From Torreya grandis (lineage: Eukaryota > Streptophyta > Pinopsida > Cupressales > Taxaceae), in the NCBI GenBank assembly GCA_037957365.1, contig JARHVA010004808.1, positions 509,501 to 573,500 of the forward strand: a stretch of DNA of 64,000 nt. Reading direction: 5' to 3'. A program made the translations under genes and the position numbers. The notes beneath the pieces are model-generated. The model was not told where the DNA came from and made no database searches. It worked only from the letters and a program-made list of their open reading frames with translations. Shown piece after piece: positions 51,986-64,000 of this stretch (positions are counted from its first letter, which is position 1; the number at the start of each line of letters is the position of its first letter).

Positions 51986-53265
51986 TTTCATTGGTCTTGA
52001 CTTGAGGGGGATCTAACAAATCTTGGTCTGACTAAAGTTGTCAAACTGGATAGTCTCATTTACTTGGATTATTAATTTTGTGTAGATTGAGTTTGTTGAT
52101 GATCTTGAGATCAAGCCTCAATTGATACTTAGTGGTATTTATCAAACCAATATTTTTTCTAGTTATATATAAAATAGTTACTCTCTTGTTGTTATAATTT
52201 AGGGGGTTTAGAGTTGGATTGAGTTTTTCTCCAACCTTCCCTAGGTTTAGGTTATGCACCTTATGACCTTGAGTCACGTTGAGATTAAATCTTGCCCCAA
52301 AATTTTTTTCGGTCATCCTAAGTCTTTCCTTGAGACTACTCATCCAAGTAAGCCTTTATCATTATTACCTCTAAGGTTATAGTAGTTGAAATTCACACTA
52401 CACCATTTATCTCCAAATCTAGGCCTCTGATTAACCTATCTACTTGGATGGTTTCATCTATATAAACTTACACATACTTGATCAAAAATAGAAAATGACA
52501 CTCATATTATGACATGGTACCACTCCCCTACCAAATGTCATGAAATTAATCTACCTTATTTTGAACATATCAGGGGAATAATTAGTGTGATCTAAACACT
52601 TCTAAAATAATTCCCAAGTGAGGGAAGTTGGTGTTAAATGGAGATTTTGTGCCTCTCCTTCCCACCACATCTTAGTTTCATTTTTAATAAGGTGGGTTCC
52701 AAAACAAGCCTTCCTATTGGTATCATAGTCATATAAAGTAAACCATCCTCTCATTATTTTCAACCAAGCTTATATTACAAATCTTTATTGAGTACCATAA
52801 AATGTAGGATGATGAAGTCTGATGAAGTCTTTTACTAATTCTCTAGGTGAAGACCTAGGAGGATGGTCTAAGTATCATCTCTCCCAATGCTCACCATGGT
52901 GATGCAATTCATGTCTATCACCCTCTAAATGGTGATGATGAGGACTTCAAGACCTCTCTCTCCCATTTGATAGCTATTCATCTTATGAGTGTTGTGGAGA
53001 GTGATTATCAACCTTATGTTGTGTTGATGGTAGCCTCTCTTATAAGACATCTTGCATTTATTTCATGGTTAAGAGGAATTGATGTCCTATATAATTTACC
53101 CTTGATTGGTTTGGAGGCTCATGCTCACCAATAATAACATTATTCTTTGATGGTCTAAGTCTTATTCTCATTCTACACATCAACATGATATATATTAGAG
53201 TCTATGTAAATATTATAAATCCAAAAATCATCTTAGAATACCCATAGCTCCCACTATAGTAAACT
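51986..53265 (-). pseudogene. Gag pseudogene of element Y (5' piece)
   Basis: The minus strand reads KACFGTHLIKNETKMWWEGE then AQNLHLTPTSLTWELF (about 52,715-52,600). This is the classic Ty3/gypsy capsid motif, with WW at the centre and TWExF after it; DHTNYSPDMF follows in the place of YFPxxxR. Downstream (52,343-52,056) a 95-codon open stretch is basic and asparagine-rich, as expected between capsid and zinc knuckle. X is inserted at 51,980, and the knuckle is at 34,140-34,197. The N-terminal part towards the PBS is too decayed to read. The plus-strand piece at 52,905-52,935 (ATCACCCTCTAAATGGTGAT) lies inside this gag and has no separate meaning. Confidence 0.8.
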
Positions 53266-53279
53266 GGCCTCTGATACCA
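53266..53279 (-). other. Primer-binding site of element Y
   Basis: TGGTATCAGAGGCC on the minus strand, three bases after the LTR end. The first 11 bases (TGGTATCAGAG) match the plant initiator tRNA-Met PBS exactly, the best preserved of the three in the window. Confidence 0.9.
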
Positions 53280-53719
53280 AAATGTTATGCCCATTTTTAT
53301 CTCCAAAATAGACATGACATAACCATATTTGAATATAAAACAAGGGAAAATAAAATAATTCATGTCAATCATTTAGACATATATTCAATCCTTGCAACTT
53401 CTACCATTTAATAAATTAGTACATGCTATTAATTTTGAGTTCAAAAACTCAATTCATTTGGCCAAGTACTACAAAACTCATTCACTAGTTCATGCCAAAT
53501 GTCACTACATCATGACTTAAGAGCATCTATTAAAATTGATCTTGGCCATTGATAATGTAGTCTAGCTTCACATGGCCACTTCAACATGCTCCTTGGCCAT
53601 GCTAACTTCCCTTCAAGCTCTTGGGGCAAATTCCTACCATTTGTTATTCCCTCGACAACCCATAGCTTCTAAACTACTTTATGACTACACAACAAATTAT
53701 TTATTCTAACTATTATCTT

Positions 53720-53995
53720 CACTAAGTTAGGGAGATGTTGACATGCATACGACTCTCAATGATCCTATTTACTATAAATAACCATTTAATGAACCATGCT
53801 GATGTCACCCCTAGGTTAGTAGGATGGTGACACATGGATAGTTCCTAGTGATTCACTTGCATGATGATATCCATATAATGTGCTATGTTGACATCACCTC
53901 TAGGTTATTAGGATGGTTATACATGGATGGCTCTCGATGATATGATTGCTTGACATTGACCTTATAATGGACTATGTTGATGTTACCTCTAGGTA
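53720..53995. repeat. LTR internal repeat, about 90 bp x 3 (right copy)
   Basis: Units start near 53,720, 53,812 and 53,900 with (C)TA(A/G)GTTAGxxxGATG and end ATG(T/C)TGA(T/C)(A/G)T(C/T)ACC. Counterpart of 27,293-27,538. Confidence 0.7.
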
Positions 53996-55668
53996 ACTCA
54001 AATAAATCACAAAATTGACTAAAGGAAAAGGCTGTGAAAAGACCCAACTAAGAGGTGTCTAAGTAAAAATATAAATATAAAAATTAGTAAATAAATAAAA
54101 TATAACTAAGGAAAAAATATTCAAAAAGAGACTCCAAAAATTACTAAGGCATGATTCAATACAAAGCCAAATATAAAAAGGCCAAAATAATAATAAAATC
54201 AAATATAATCAATTTCATAAATTGACTAAGGCACAATTGAAGTAAAATTCATAGACAACTTTATAATTTAGAATTTGGCTAAGACAAAATTAATCTTTCA
54301 AATCTAAACCAATAGTATCATTAGTCTAACTGAATATGTAGATAATCTAAGATACTCTAATTTACATGGAAATATCTAAGGTTAAAAGATATATTCATTT
54401 TAAAAATAGACTTATAGGTTCAGTCAAATATTCTGACTGGTAAAGGTCCTTGACACATTTCATTCCATTCAAGGGAAAAGGATAAAATGACATTAATATT
54501 TATGAATCATAAGTAGCTTATATAAGAAGGATTATCAGATTACTTATTTCATTGGTAATTTCAATTCTAGAAAAAGTGACCTCAGTCCACCCTAAAGGTT
54601 ACTTACCATTTTAAAACATAATCAAATTAGATCTAAGCTCTATTAAGTCCCTTATTTTATTAAAATTTAATCTAATTAAAGGGAAGATATTTAGCAGGTA
54701 TCTTACTTACCTATTAAAACTCAAAGAATCCTTCCACAAGACATATTTTTTACCATAATATGGACATCATCTAGATGATATGATGAGCTATATTATTATC
54801 CTTAATAACAATCTCACATCTAATTATTTGAATTCCATTCATATCTAGATATACTTAATTCCTTAGCATATTCACAATTAGAATATAAAAAGAGACTCAT
54901 TGCCTATTCAATAGACTATACCTTACAAGGATTTAAGTGAATCAAACTTGTCATTTCTATTAGCAAAGCCATACTAGTTAAGGAAATATCCTTTACATAA
55001 TGAATCTTTCCCAAGGATCTACATTAGGAGTGTACTTATCCAATTACATCTTAGTTTATAAGAGAGGTTTCAACAAATATATTTAAGATAAGTCTTTACC
55101 CATAACTGGGTCATTTTTACACAAGATTATCTTCCTCTAGATTATTACAAGCAAAATCACTACTATTCAACATTATTTATGCATAAGGTTCAACCCTTTT
55201 ATTTACATAAACATGAGGCACAACTTTATGTGTGATTTAATAATAGAAGAATAAGAAGCATTCAAAAATAGTCCTTGTCCACTTCAAAACAACTACATGT
55301 TATTTTAAGGAGAGCTCACCACCCAAACACTTGTCATCATTAAGCTATTATTCTAGACACCACCGAGCTTAAGACTCCCAACTCTAATTGTGTTTAAATC
55401 ACTACTTAAAGGCAAGGGTGGATATCTAAGCAATGGAATATTAACACAAGGAAAATACCATGCACCACTTATCATCGTATTCTTAGTTCTTACCTAAGGA
55501 GGTTCCCATTCCCAAATTTAAATCAATCAAGCATTCATTAATCAATGAAGTGATGTTGAGCATTCATAAATATAAAACCTAGCAGGTAAGTTTTCACAAC
55601 ATAAACAAGGCCTACCATTTGATTTTTTAGTAAGTGGATAACTCACTCAGTTGCTCTCATCCAATATT

Positions 55669-55810
55669 CATAGGAGGGTTAAGAAATATATCACCATGGC
55701 TTAGAATGGGAAGGCCTAATAATCTACCACAATGACATTCATCATAGGGTAAATCATTCTACCACCATGCCCAACATAGGAGGGATTGATATTCTACCAC
55801 CATGAAGATG
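55669..55810. repeat. LTR minisatellite, about 36 bp x 4 (copy 3)
   Basis: CATAGGAGGGTTAAGAAATA and three following degenerate units ending CCACCATG. Counterpart of 9,209-9,345 and 29,217-29,355. Confidence 0.75.
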
Positions 55811-57110
55811 TTTATCACTAACAACCATCACATATAATTAAAACATCATAAATATAGTTAATAAATAAAGTTTTAACCTTATACTAACAAGGAAGAACAC
55901 ACCCTCTCCAATCCCTCAAATGGGTAATACAATACATGGCTTCCAATTCACAATAATAGTTCAAAAAATAAAACAAGAAGAATAAATCAAGTGGGATAAT
56001 TCTATTTAAATCTAAAGAATCAAACATAAAACAAGTTAATATAAAACTCGCCTATGGACTCAAATACCTCCTGAGTGTTATCATATAGTTGTCTAAGGCT
56101 CAGCTTTCCTAACCAACTCTTCCTACTCATTCTTCCTTCTTATCTTTTCCTCTTCTACTTAGTCTATTCCTTTTTTACCAAATGGTAAAAATTCAGCCAA
56201 ATGGAGAGATCAACTTCTACATATTGACATTGTATAATTAGCCAACCACCGTACTTGCCAACCCATGCCTCATTAATGAACATTCTCTTCCATGTTAAAT
56301 TAAGGTACATGTTAGCTCTACAAGATTCTTTAGTTGCTTCCTATGCTCACTTACCTCTTTTCCTCTTGATTATATACTTATGTAATCAATGGAAATATTT
56401 ACCACTAGGATAATAGACATTATGGATGTTAGTTTCAAACTTTTAAGTGCTAAGACTATAAGTTTCACTAACCTAAATTAAATGCTAGTGACCTAAATGG
56501 CATTATTACTATGAAAGGGATGATGAACCATAACATAATACCACTAATTAATTAGGAAAATTTAAGAAAGGTTTAAGATATGGTTGTTTACTGATATAAC
56601 CATGATTGGCATAGTATCCTTCCTTCATTGGACCTTTTTCTATTCCTACACACTCAATATAAACATCAAATTCCTCTAACCTAATAGCTGAAACTATAGA
56701 ATTTAAACAAACATGGCACTTAATCAATCTTAGGTGACCAACACATCAATGAATACAAACATTCTCATCAATTTATTCATATATCATAATACACATACAT
56801 TATTCATTTTATAAACTCATGAGTAATGATTAAAACATAATTAAGTAAATGTATCATATGAATATAATCAAATTCATAATTGTAAAATCATATAAGGAAT
56901 GCACGCATTTAAATTTTAATAGAAAATATTCATGACATGTTGATAATAGGTCTTTTTCACGGTTTCCAACACATGAAAAGCCTTCACAAAATCCTTGCAT
57001 ACCTCAACTAGACATGATTAACAACATAATTCCATAGTCAAAATCATATTAACCATAATCTTATAGTCATTAATGTCTAATATGAACACTATAAAAAATG
57101 GGGTCATATA

Positions 57111-60100
57111 TTTAAAGTTAGATTTAATGTACCAATGTTGTTGCATAATGCAATTTTGTATACTAGAAAAAAATTCTAAAATCTTTGGGGTGTTGCATAT
57201 TTTAAGCCTAGTTTCTTGTACCAATGTTATTGTGTAATGTAATTTGTAACACTGGAACAAATTTTAGAAATTTCTGGGGTGTTGCATATTTTGAGTGAGG
57301 TTTCCCATACCAATATTGTTGCATGACATAATTCATAATAATTGGATAATTTTTTGAAATATTTGGGGCGTTACATATTTTTATTTGGGTTTACTATACC
57401 AATGTCATTATGTGGTGTAATTTACAATACTAGGACAAATTTCAAAATTATTTCAGGTGTTTCATATTTTGAGTCCAGTTTCCCATACCGATGTCATTTC
57501 ATGATGCAATTAGTAACACTGAGATAAATTTTGAAAATATTTTAGGTGTTTCATATTTTGATTCAGATTTCCCATACCAATGTCATTGCAAATTATAATT
57601 CATAACACTAGGACAAATTTAGAAATATTTGAGGTGTTTCAGATTTTGAGTTGGGTTCCCATACCAATGTCATTACATGACATAATTCACAACATTAGGA
57701 AAACATTTATAAATATTTGGGTTGTTGCATATTTTGAGTTAGGTTTCTTATACTAATGTCAATGTGTGGCACAATTCACAACACTAGGAAAAAATCCAAA
57801 AAATATTTGAGTTGTATATTTTGGGTTAGGTTTCTCGTACCAATATCATTGCATGATACAATTCACAACATAGATAAATTTCCAAAATATTTGTGGTGTT
57901 GTATATTTTGAGTTAGGTTTCTCATACCAATGTCATTTTAAGGCATAATTCATAACATTGGGATGAAAGTTGAAAATATTTTGGGTGTTGTATATTTTAA
58001 TTTGGGTTTGCCCTACTAATGTCCTTATGTAACACTATTCATAACACTAGGAATTTTTTTGTAAAAGTTTGGAATGTTTCATATTTTGAGTCAAGTTTAA
58101 CATACCAATGGCATTATGTGGTCTAAATTTTAACACTATGACAAATTTAAAAAATATTTGGGGTGTTTCACATTTTAAGTTGAGTTCCCATACTAATGTT
58201 GTTGCACAATTTAATTCATAACACTGGGAAAAAAATTTAGAAATATTTTGGGTGGTTTCATATTTTGAATCATATTTTATATACTAATGTCATTGCATAG
58301 TGTAATTCATAACATTGGGACAAATTTTGGAAATATTTAGGTTGATGTATATTTTGAGTTAGGTTTCACATACCTATGTTGTTGCATGGTGAAATTCGTA
58401 ACATTGGGACACATTTTGGAAATATTAAAGGTATTGCATATTTTAAGTGAGGTTTCATATACTAATATCATTATAGAGTTTAATTTATAACACTAGGACA
58501 AATTTCAAAAATATTCTAGGTGTTGCATATTTTTATTTAGGTTTCTCATACCAATGTATTTGAGTGGCATAATTCACAACACTAGGATGAATTTATAAAA
58601 TATTTTTGGTGTTACATAATTTGAGTTAGGTTTCTCATACCAATCTCATTGCACAATGAAATTCACAACACTAAGACAAATTTATAAAATATTTTGGGTG
58701 TTGCATATTTTGAGTTGGGTTTCCCATAACAATGTCATTATGCAACATGATTCACAATAATTTAATAAATTTTAGAAATATTTGGGGTGCTTGTATATTT
58801 TGTGTTTATTTTCCCATATCAATATCTTTACATGTCTCAATCACAACATTGAGACAAATTTTAAAAATATTTGGGATGTTAAATATTTTGAGTTTGGTTT
58901 CCTATACCAATGTCATTAAGTGGTGTAATTTAAAAAAATGGGACAAATTTTTAAAATATTTAGGGTGTTACATATTTTGAGTCAGGTTTCCCATACTAAT
59001 GTTGTTGCATGACATAATTAGAAACATTGGGACAAATAAAAAAATTATTTTGGGTGCTGCATATTTTTAGAAATATTTGGGGTGTTACATATTTTGTGTC
59101 AAAATTCCCATACCAATGTTCTTGTGTGTCGTAATTCTCAACACTAGGATAATTTTTTAAAATATTTGGGGTGTTTCATATTTTGTGTTAGGTTTCCCAT
59201 ACCAATGTCATTCTGTGACACAATTCACAACATAAGGATAAATTTTAGATATATATTTGGTGTGCTACATATTTTGAGTTAGGTTTCCCATACCAATGTC
59301 ATTGTGTGATGTAATACACGACATTGGGACACATTTTTAAAATATTTGTAATATTGCATGTTTTGAGTCAGGTTTATTATACCAATGCCTTTGTGTTTCA
59401 AAATTTGAAACACTAAAACAAATTTTAGAAACATTTGGGTTTTTGCATATTTTGAGTAGAGTTTTGTACCAATATTATTGCATAGTTTAGCTCTCAATAC
59501 TAAGACTAAATTCAAAAATATTTAGGATGTCTCATATTTAGAGTTAGGTTTCTCATAACAATTTCATTAGGTGGCATGGTTCATAGCACTACAAAAAAAT
59601 TCATAAATATTTTGGATGAATATTTTGTATTGATTTTCCCATACCAATATCTTTACGCATCATAATTCGCAACACTGGAATTTTTTTTTAAATATTTAGG
59701 GTGTCACATATTTTAAGTCAAGCTTCCCATACCAATATTGTTGAGTAGAGTAATTTATAACATTGGAAAAAAAATTAGAAATGTTTCAGGTGTTTTATAT
59801 TTTGAGTTAGGTTTCCCATTCCAATATCATTGCACAACATAATTTGTAACACTAGGATAACTTTTGGAACTATTTGAGGTGTTGCATATCTTGAGTTATG
59901 TTTTATTACCAATGTCATTTCACACCACAATTCGCAACATTGTAGAAAATTCTATAATATTTGGGGTGCTGCATATTTTAAGTCTAGTTTCTTATATCAA
60001 TGTCATTACATGATGTAATTTACGATATTGGGACAATTTTTTTAAGTATTTGGGATATTGCATACTTTGAGTTAGATGTCCCATAGCAATATCACTGCAC

Positions 60101-63100
60101 ATTATAATTTGCAATAATGGAAAAAAAATGTAATATTTTGGATGTTACATATTTTGATTCAAGTTTCCTATACCAATGCCATTGCATGGTGAAATTTGAA
60201 ACACTAGAAAAAAATTGAAAATATATGGGGTGTCGCATATTTTAAGTTTTATTTCCCATACCAATGTCATTGTGTAGTTTAATTTATAACACTAAGATAA
60301 ACTTTGAAAATATTTGGGATGTTACATATTTTGAGTCATATTTCTTATACCAATGTCATTTCATAATGCAATTCATAACACTAGGACAAATTTATAAATA
60401 TTTAGGGCGTTATATATTTTGGGTTGGGTTTCCTATACCAATGTCATTACATCACATAATGCATAACACTAGGACAAATTTTGGAAATATTTGGGTTGTT
60501 TCATATTTTGAGTTAATTTTTCCATACCAATGTCATTGTGTGGTTTAATTCACAACACTAGGATAAATTTGATAAATATTTCAGGTGTCATATATTTTGG
60601 GTAAGGTTTCTCATATCAATGTCATTGCACAACATAATTCATAACACTAGTAAAATTTTCTAAAATATTTGGGGTGTTGTATATTTTGAGTTGATTTTCC
60701 CATACCAATGTCATTTTAAGGCATAATTCATAACAGTGGGATGTATTTATAAAAAAATTATGATGTTGCATATTTTAAGTAGGGTTTCCTCTACTAATTC
60801 ATTGTGTGACACTATTCATAATAATGGGAATTTTCTTGTAAATATTTTGGTTGTTTCAAATTTTGATTCAAGTTTATTGTACCAATGTGGCACAATTTAC
60901 AATGTGGGAAAATATTTCATAAATATTTAGGGTTTTGCATATTTTGATTTAGGTTTCCCATACCAATGACATTACTTGATGTAATTTGCAACACTAGGAT
61001 TTTTTTTTGAAAATAGTTGGGGTGTTCCATATTTTAAGTCAATTTTCTCATACTAATGTCATTACATGGTTTAATTCACAACACCGGGAAAAAAATTTAA
61101 AATATTTAGGGTGTTGCATATTTTGAGTTAGGTTTCACATACCAATATCATTACATAAAAAAATTTAAAATAATGAAAAAAAAATTATAAATATTTTGGG
61201 TTTTACATAATTTGGTTTGGGGTTCCTACACTATTATCATTATGTAGTTTAATCCACAACATTGGGACAAAATTCAAAAAAATGGGTCATTGCATATTTT
61301 GATTCAAGTTTCTTGTACCAATGTATTCGAGTGGCACAATTTACAACATTATGGTGAATTTTGAAAATATTTTGGGTGTTGCATATTTTAATTTGGATTT
61401 ATCATACCAATATCATTGCACAACATAATTCACAACACTGAGGCAAATTTATAAAAAAAAATGGGGTGTATATTTTGAGTTGGGTTTCTCATACCAATGT
61501 CATTATGAAACATGAGTCATAACATAGACAAATTTTATAAATATTTGGGGTGTTGTATATTTTGTGTTGGGTTTCCCATATCAATGTCTTTGGGTGTCTC
61601 AATTCATAACACTAGGATAATTTTTTTAAATATTTGGGGTGTTTCAAATTTTGAGTTAGGTTTTTTATACCAATGTCATTGAGTGGTGAAATTCACAATA
61701 ATGGTACAAATTTTGAAAATATTTGGGTTGATGCATATTTTGACAACACAATTCACAACATTGGACAAATTTCAAAAATATTTTGGGTTTTGCATATTTT
61801 GAGTTAGGTTTCCTATACCAATGTCATTAAGTGGTGTAACTTTCAACATTGGGACAAATTATATAAATATTTTGGGTGTTACATATTTTTTGTTGAGTTT
61901 TCCATACCAATGTCCTTGTGCATCATAATTCACAACACTAGGACAAATTTTTAAAATATTTGAGATGTTGCATATTTGGGGTCAGGTTTCTCATATCAAT
62001 ATCATTAAATAACACAATTCATAACACTGGGATAAATTTCATTATTGTTTGGTTTGTTGCATATTTTGAGTCAAATTTCTCATGCCAATGTTATTATATA
62101 ATGCAATTTGTAGCATTGGGATAAATTTTTGAAATATTTGGTGTGTTGCATGTTTTGAGTTGGGCTTTTTATACAAATGTCATTAAATGATGTACTTTGT
62201 AATACTAAAAAAATTTATAAATATTTATGGTGTTGTATATTTTGAGTAGGATTTCCTGTATTAATATCATTTAGTATTGTAGTTTTTAGCACTAGAAATA
62301 ATTTAAGAAATATTTGGGTTGTTACATATTTTGAATTGGGTTTCTCATATCAACGTCATTATGTGGCATGTTTCACAACACTGTGAAATTTTTTGAAAAT
62401 ATTTGGGGTGTTACAAAAATTTTGTCAAGTTTCCAATACCAATGTCTTTGAGGATAAATTTAAAAAATATTTGAGGCATTGCATATGTTTAGTTAGGTTT
62501 CTCATACCAATTTCATTGAGTAGTGAAATTCACAACACTAGGAAAAGTTTTTAAAATATTTGGGGTGTTACATATTTTAGGTCAGGTTTCTTGTCCCAAT
62601 GTCATTGCATGACATAATTCACAACACTTTGAAATTTTTCAAAAATATTTGGTATGTTGCACATTTTCAATTGGGTTTCTCATACCAATGTCATTGTACA
62701 ATGTAATTTGTAACACTAGGACTATTTTTTGAAATATTTGGCATGTTAGATGTTTTGAGTTAGGTTTGCTATACAATTGTCATTGTGTAATGAAATTTAC
62801 AACATTGGGAAAAATTTTAGAAATATTTTTGGTGTTACAAATTTTAAGTAGGGTTTCCTATACTAATATCACTATGTCGTATAGTTTGTAACACTAGGGC
62901 TAATTTCAAAAATATTTGAGGTGTTACATATTTTGATTTGGATTTATCATATCAATTTCATTTCATGACATGGTTTGCAACACTACAACAAATTTTGGAA
63001 ATATTTAAGTTGTATATTTTGTGTCAAGTTTTCCATACCAATGTCTTTGTACATCATAATTTACAACACTGGGATAAATTTAACAAAAAAATGGGGTGTT

Positions 63101-63527
63101 GCATATTTTGAGTCATATTTCCCATACCAATGTCATTGAGTAGTGTAATTCAAAACACTGAGACAAATTTTGAAAATATTTAGGGTGTTGCATATTTTGA
63201 GTTAGATTTGCCATACCAATTTTGTTATGTGACATAATTCACAACATTTACATAAATTTTAGAAATATTTGGGCTATTGCATATTTTGACTTAGGTTTCC
63301 TGTATTAGTGTCTTACATTATGCAATTAACAACACTGTGACACATTTTTAAAATATTTTTGGTGTTACATATTTTGAGTCTATTTTCATGTACCAATGTT
63401 GTTACACATTGTAATTCACAACACTGGGACAAATTTTAGAAATATTTTGGGTGTTGTATATTTTTAGGCGAGTTTTCCATGCTAATGTCATTGTACATCA
63501 TAAATCATAACATTGGGACAAATTTTA
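57111..63527 (+). repeat. Satellite array 2, about 89-bp monomer, about 72 copies
   Basis: Same family and same orientation as 10,681-26,741, and in phase with it once element Y is removed, so both are halves of one former array of about 22.5 kb. Units are again strongly diverged. Truncated or fused monomers occur near 59,045 (a fragment of about 30 bp, ATTTTTAGAAATATTTGGGG), 61,740 and 62,440. It ends abruptly inside a monomer at ACAAATTTTA (63,527). No gene is seen. Confidence 0.95.
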
Positions 63528-64000
63528 TGTCAGAATAATAGATCTAAGTTCGCCTATATTTTAGCATAGAAACACGTAATGAGATCCATGATTGTGTTAC
63601 AACCAACACAAGAATTAGACTAAGTGTATATCCCATCAATAGCTTCTTTAAGAATTAACTTAAACCACTTAGTATTTAGATATGTGTGGGTCAATGTGGT
63701 CATACCCACTCACCTATATCTACATACTATATTTAAACCTTCCTAATGGAGTCATTACTAATTTATGCCCTTACTTAAGTACCTATACATGCTATAAAAT
63801 ATTTTATACCTCAAAGATAGTTTCATCTAATTTTAATAAGTAAAGGTAGATTAATATCATATTCAATACAAGAATCATCATACTGATATTGGTTAAGTAT
63901 GATTTACCAAATTACAAACAACAAATAAAGATACACAAAAAAGGACAATTTTCAAAAGCAATGCAAAGTATTTGAACACCTTTTCATTACGTAGGAAACT
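63528..64000. other. Unassigned flank after the satellite
   Basis: The array stops inside a monomer, and new sequence starts TGTCAGAATAATAGATCTAA. The TG start at a sharp junction would suit the edge of another LTR element running past the window end, but no partner LTR, PBS or coding motif is present to show it. Confidence 0.4.

Larger units (their letters stand above)
53283..57110 (-). repeat. 5' LTR of element Y
   Basis: 3,828 bp, plus-strand ends TGTTATGCCC and GGGGTCATATA (the latter worn from a TACA-like terminus). It aligns end to end with 26,742-30,672 and, in its right half, with 8,854-10,680. Shared blocks include CTCCAAAATAGACATGACA, TTGGTAAAGG or close variants, TTATGCATAAGG, and AACACATGA(A/T)(A/G)AGCCTT. 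No gene is seen. Confidence 0.88.

Overview
This window looks like repeat-dominated nuclear DNA from a seed plant with a large, old genome. It is very AT-rich, CpG looks scarce by eye, and I found no intact gene. Almost everything is explained by decayed LTR retrotransposons of plant type, three of them with a primer-binding site matching initiator tRNA-Met, plus one long satellite. The depth of nesting and degree of decay would suit a gymnosperm, but nothing here proves the lineage.

Layout. 162-1,450 (minus) holds a stop-ridden, possibly three-exon pseudogene of unknown family. About 2,512-8,853 (plus) is a decayed Ty1/copia element of SIRE/Maximus type that keeps gag but has no recognisable pol. 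8,854-10,680 is a truncated LTR of the chromovirus-like family called Y here, ending exactly at the LTR terminus. 10,681-26,741 is an array of a degenerate satellite of about 89 bp. 26,742-57,110 is one 30 kb nested block. 57,111-63,527 is the same satellite again. The last 470 bp are unassigned.

The nested block can be read like strata. Y (minus strand, Ty3/gypsy, probably Del/Tekay-type) inserted into a satellite that was once continuous; the monomer phase is kept across the insertion, with a degenerate 5-bp target duplication (TTTTG/TTTAA). Its LTRs are 26,742-30,672 and 53,283-57,110. X (minus strand, Ty3/gypsy of Tat/Ogre type, with a second, archaeal-type RNase H) inserted into Y gag at 34,198-51,980, flanked by TACCT/CACCT. 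Z (plus strand, about 4 kb, LTRs of about 298 bp, no recognisable coding capacity) inserted into the 5' LTR of X at 47,041-51,017. The order of events is therefore satellite, then Y, then X, then Z.

No element can be active as it stands. Every coding region carries many stops and frameshifts, both reverse transcriptases have lost the first aspartate of the catalytic pair (to Asn), and the X integrase has lost its first catalytic Asp. The most interesting content is the satellite (monomer subtypes recurring in a patterned way, shared variant monomers, small inverted monomer pieces), the tandem repeats inside X and inside the Y LTRs, and the exact way the nested structure can be reconstructed.
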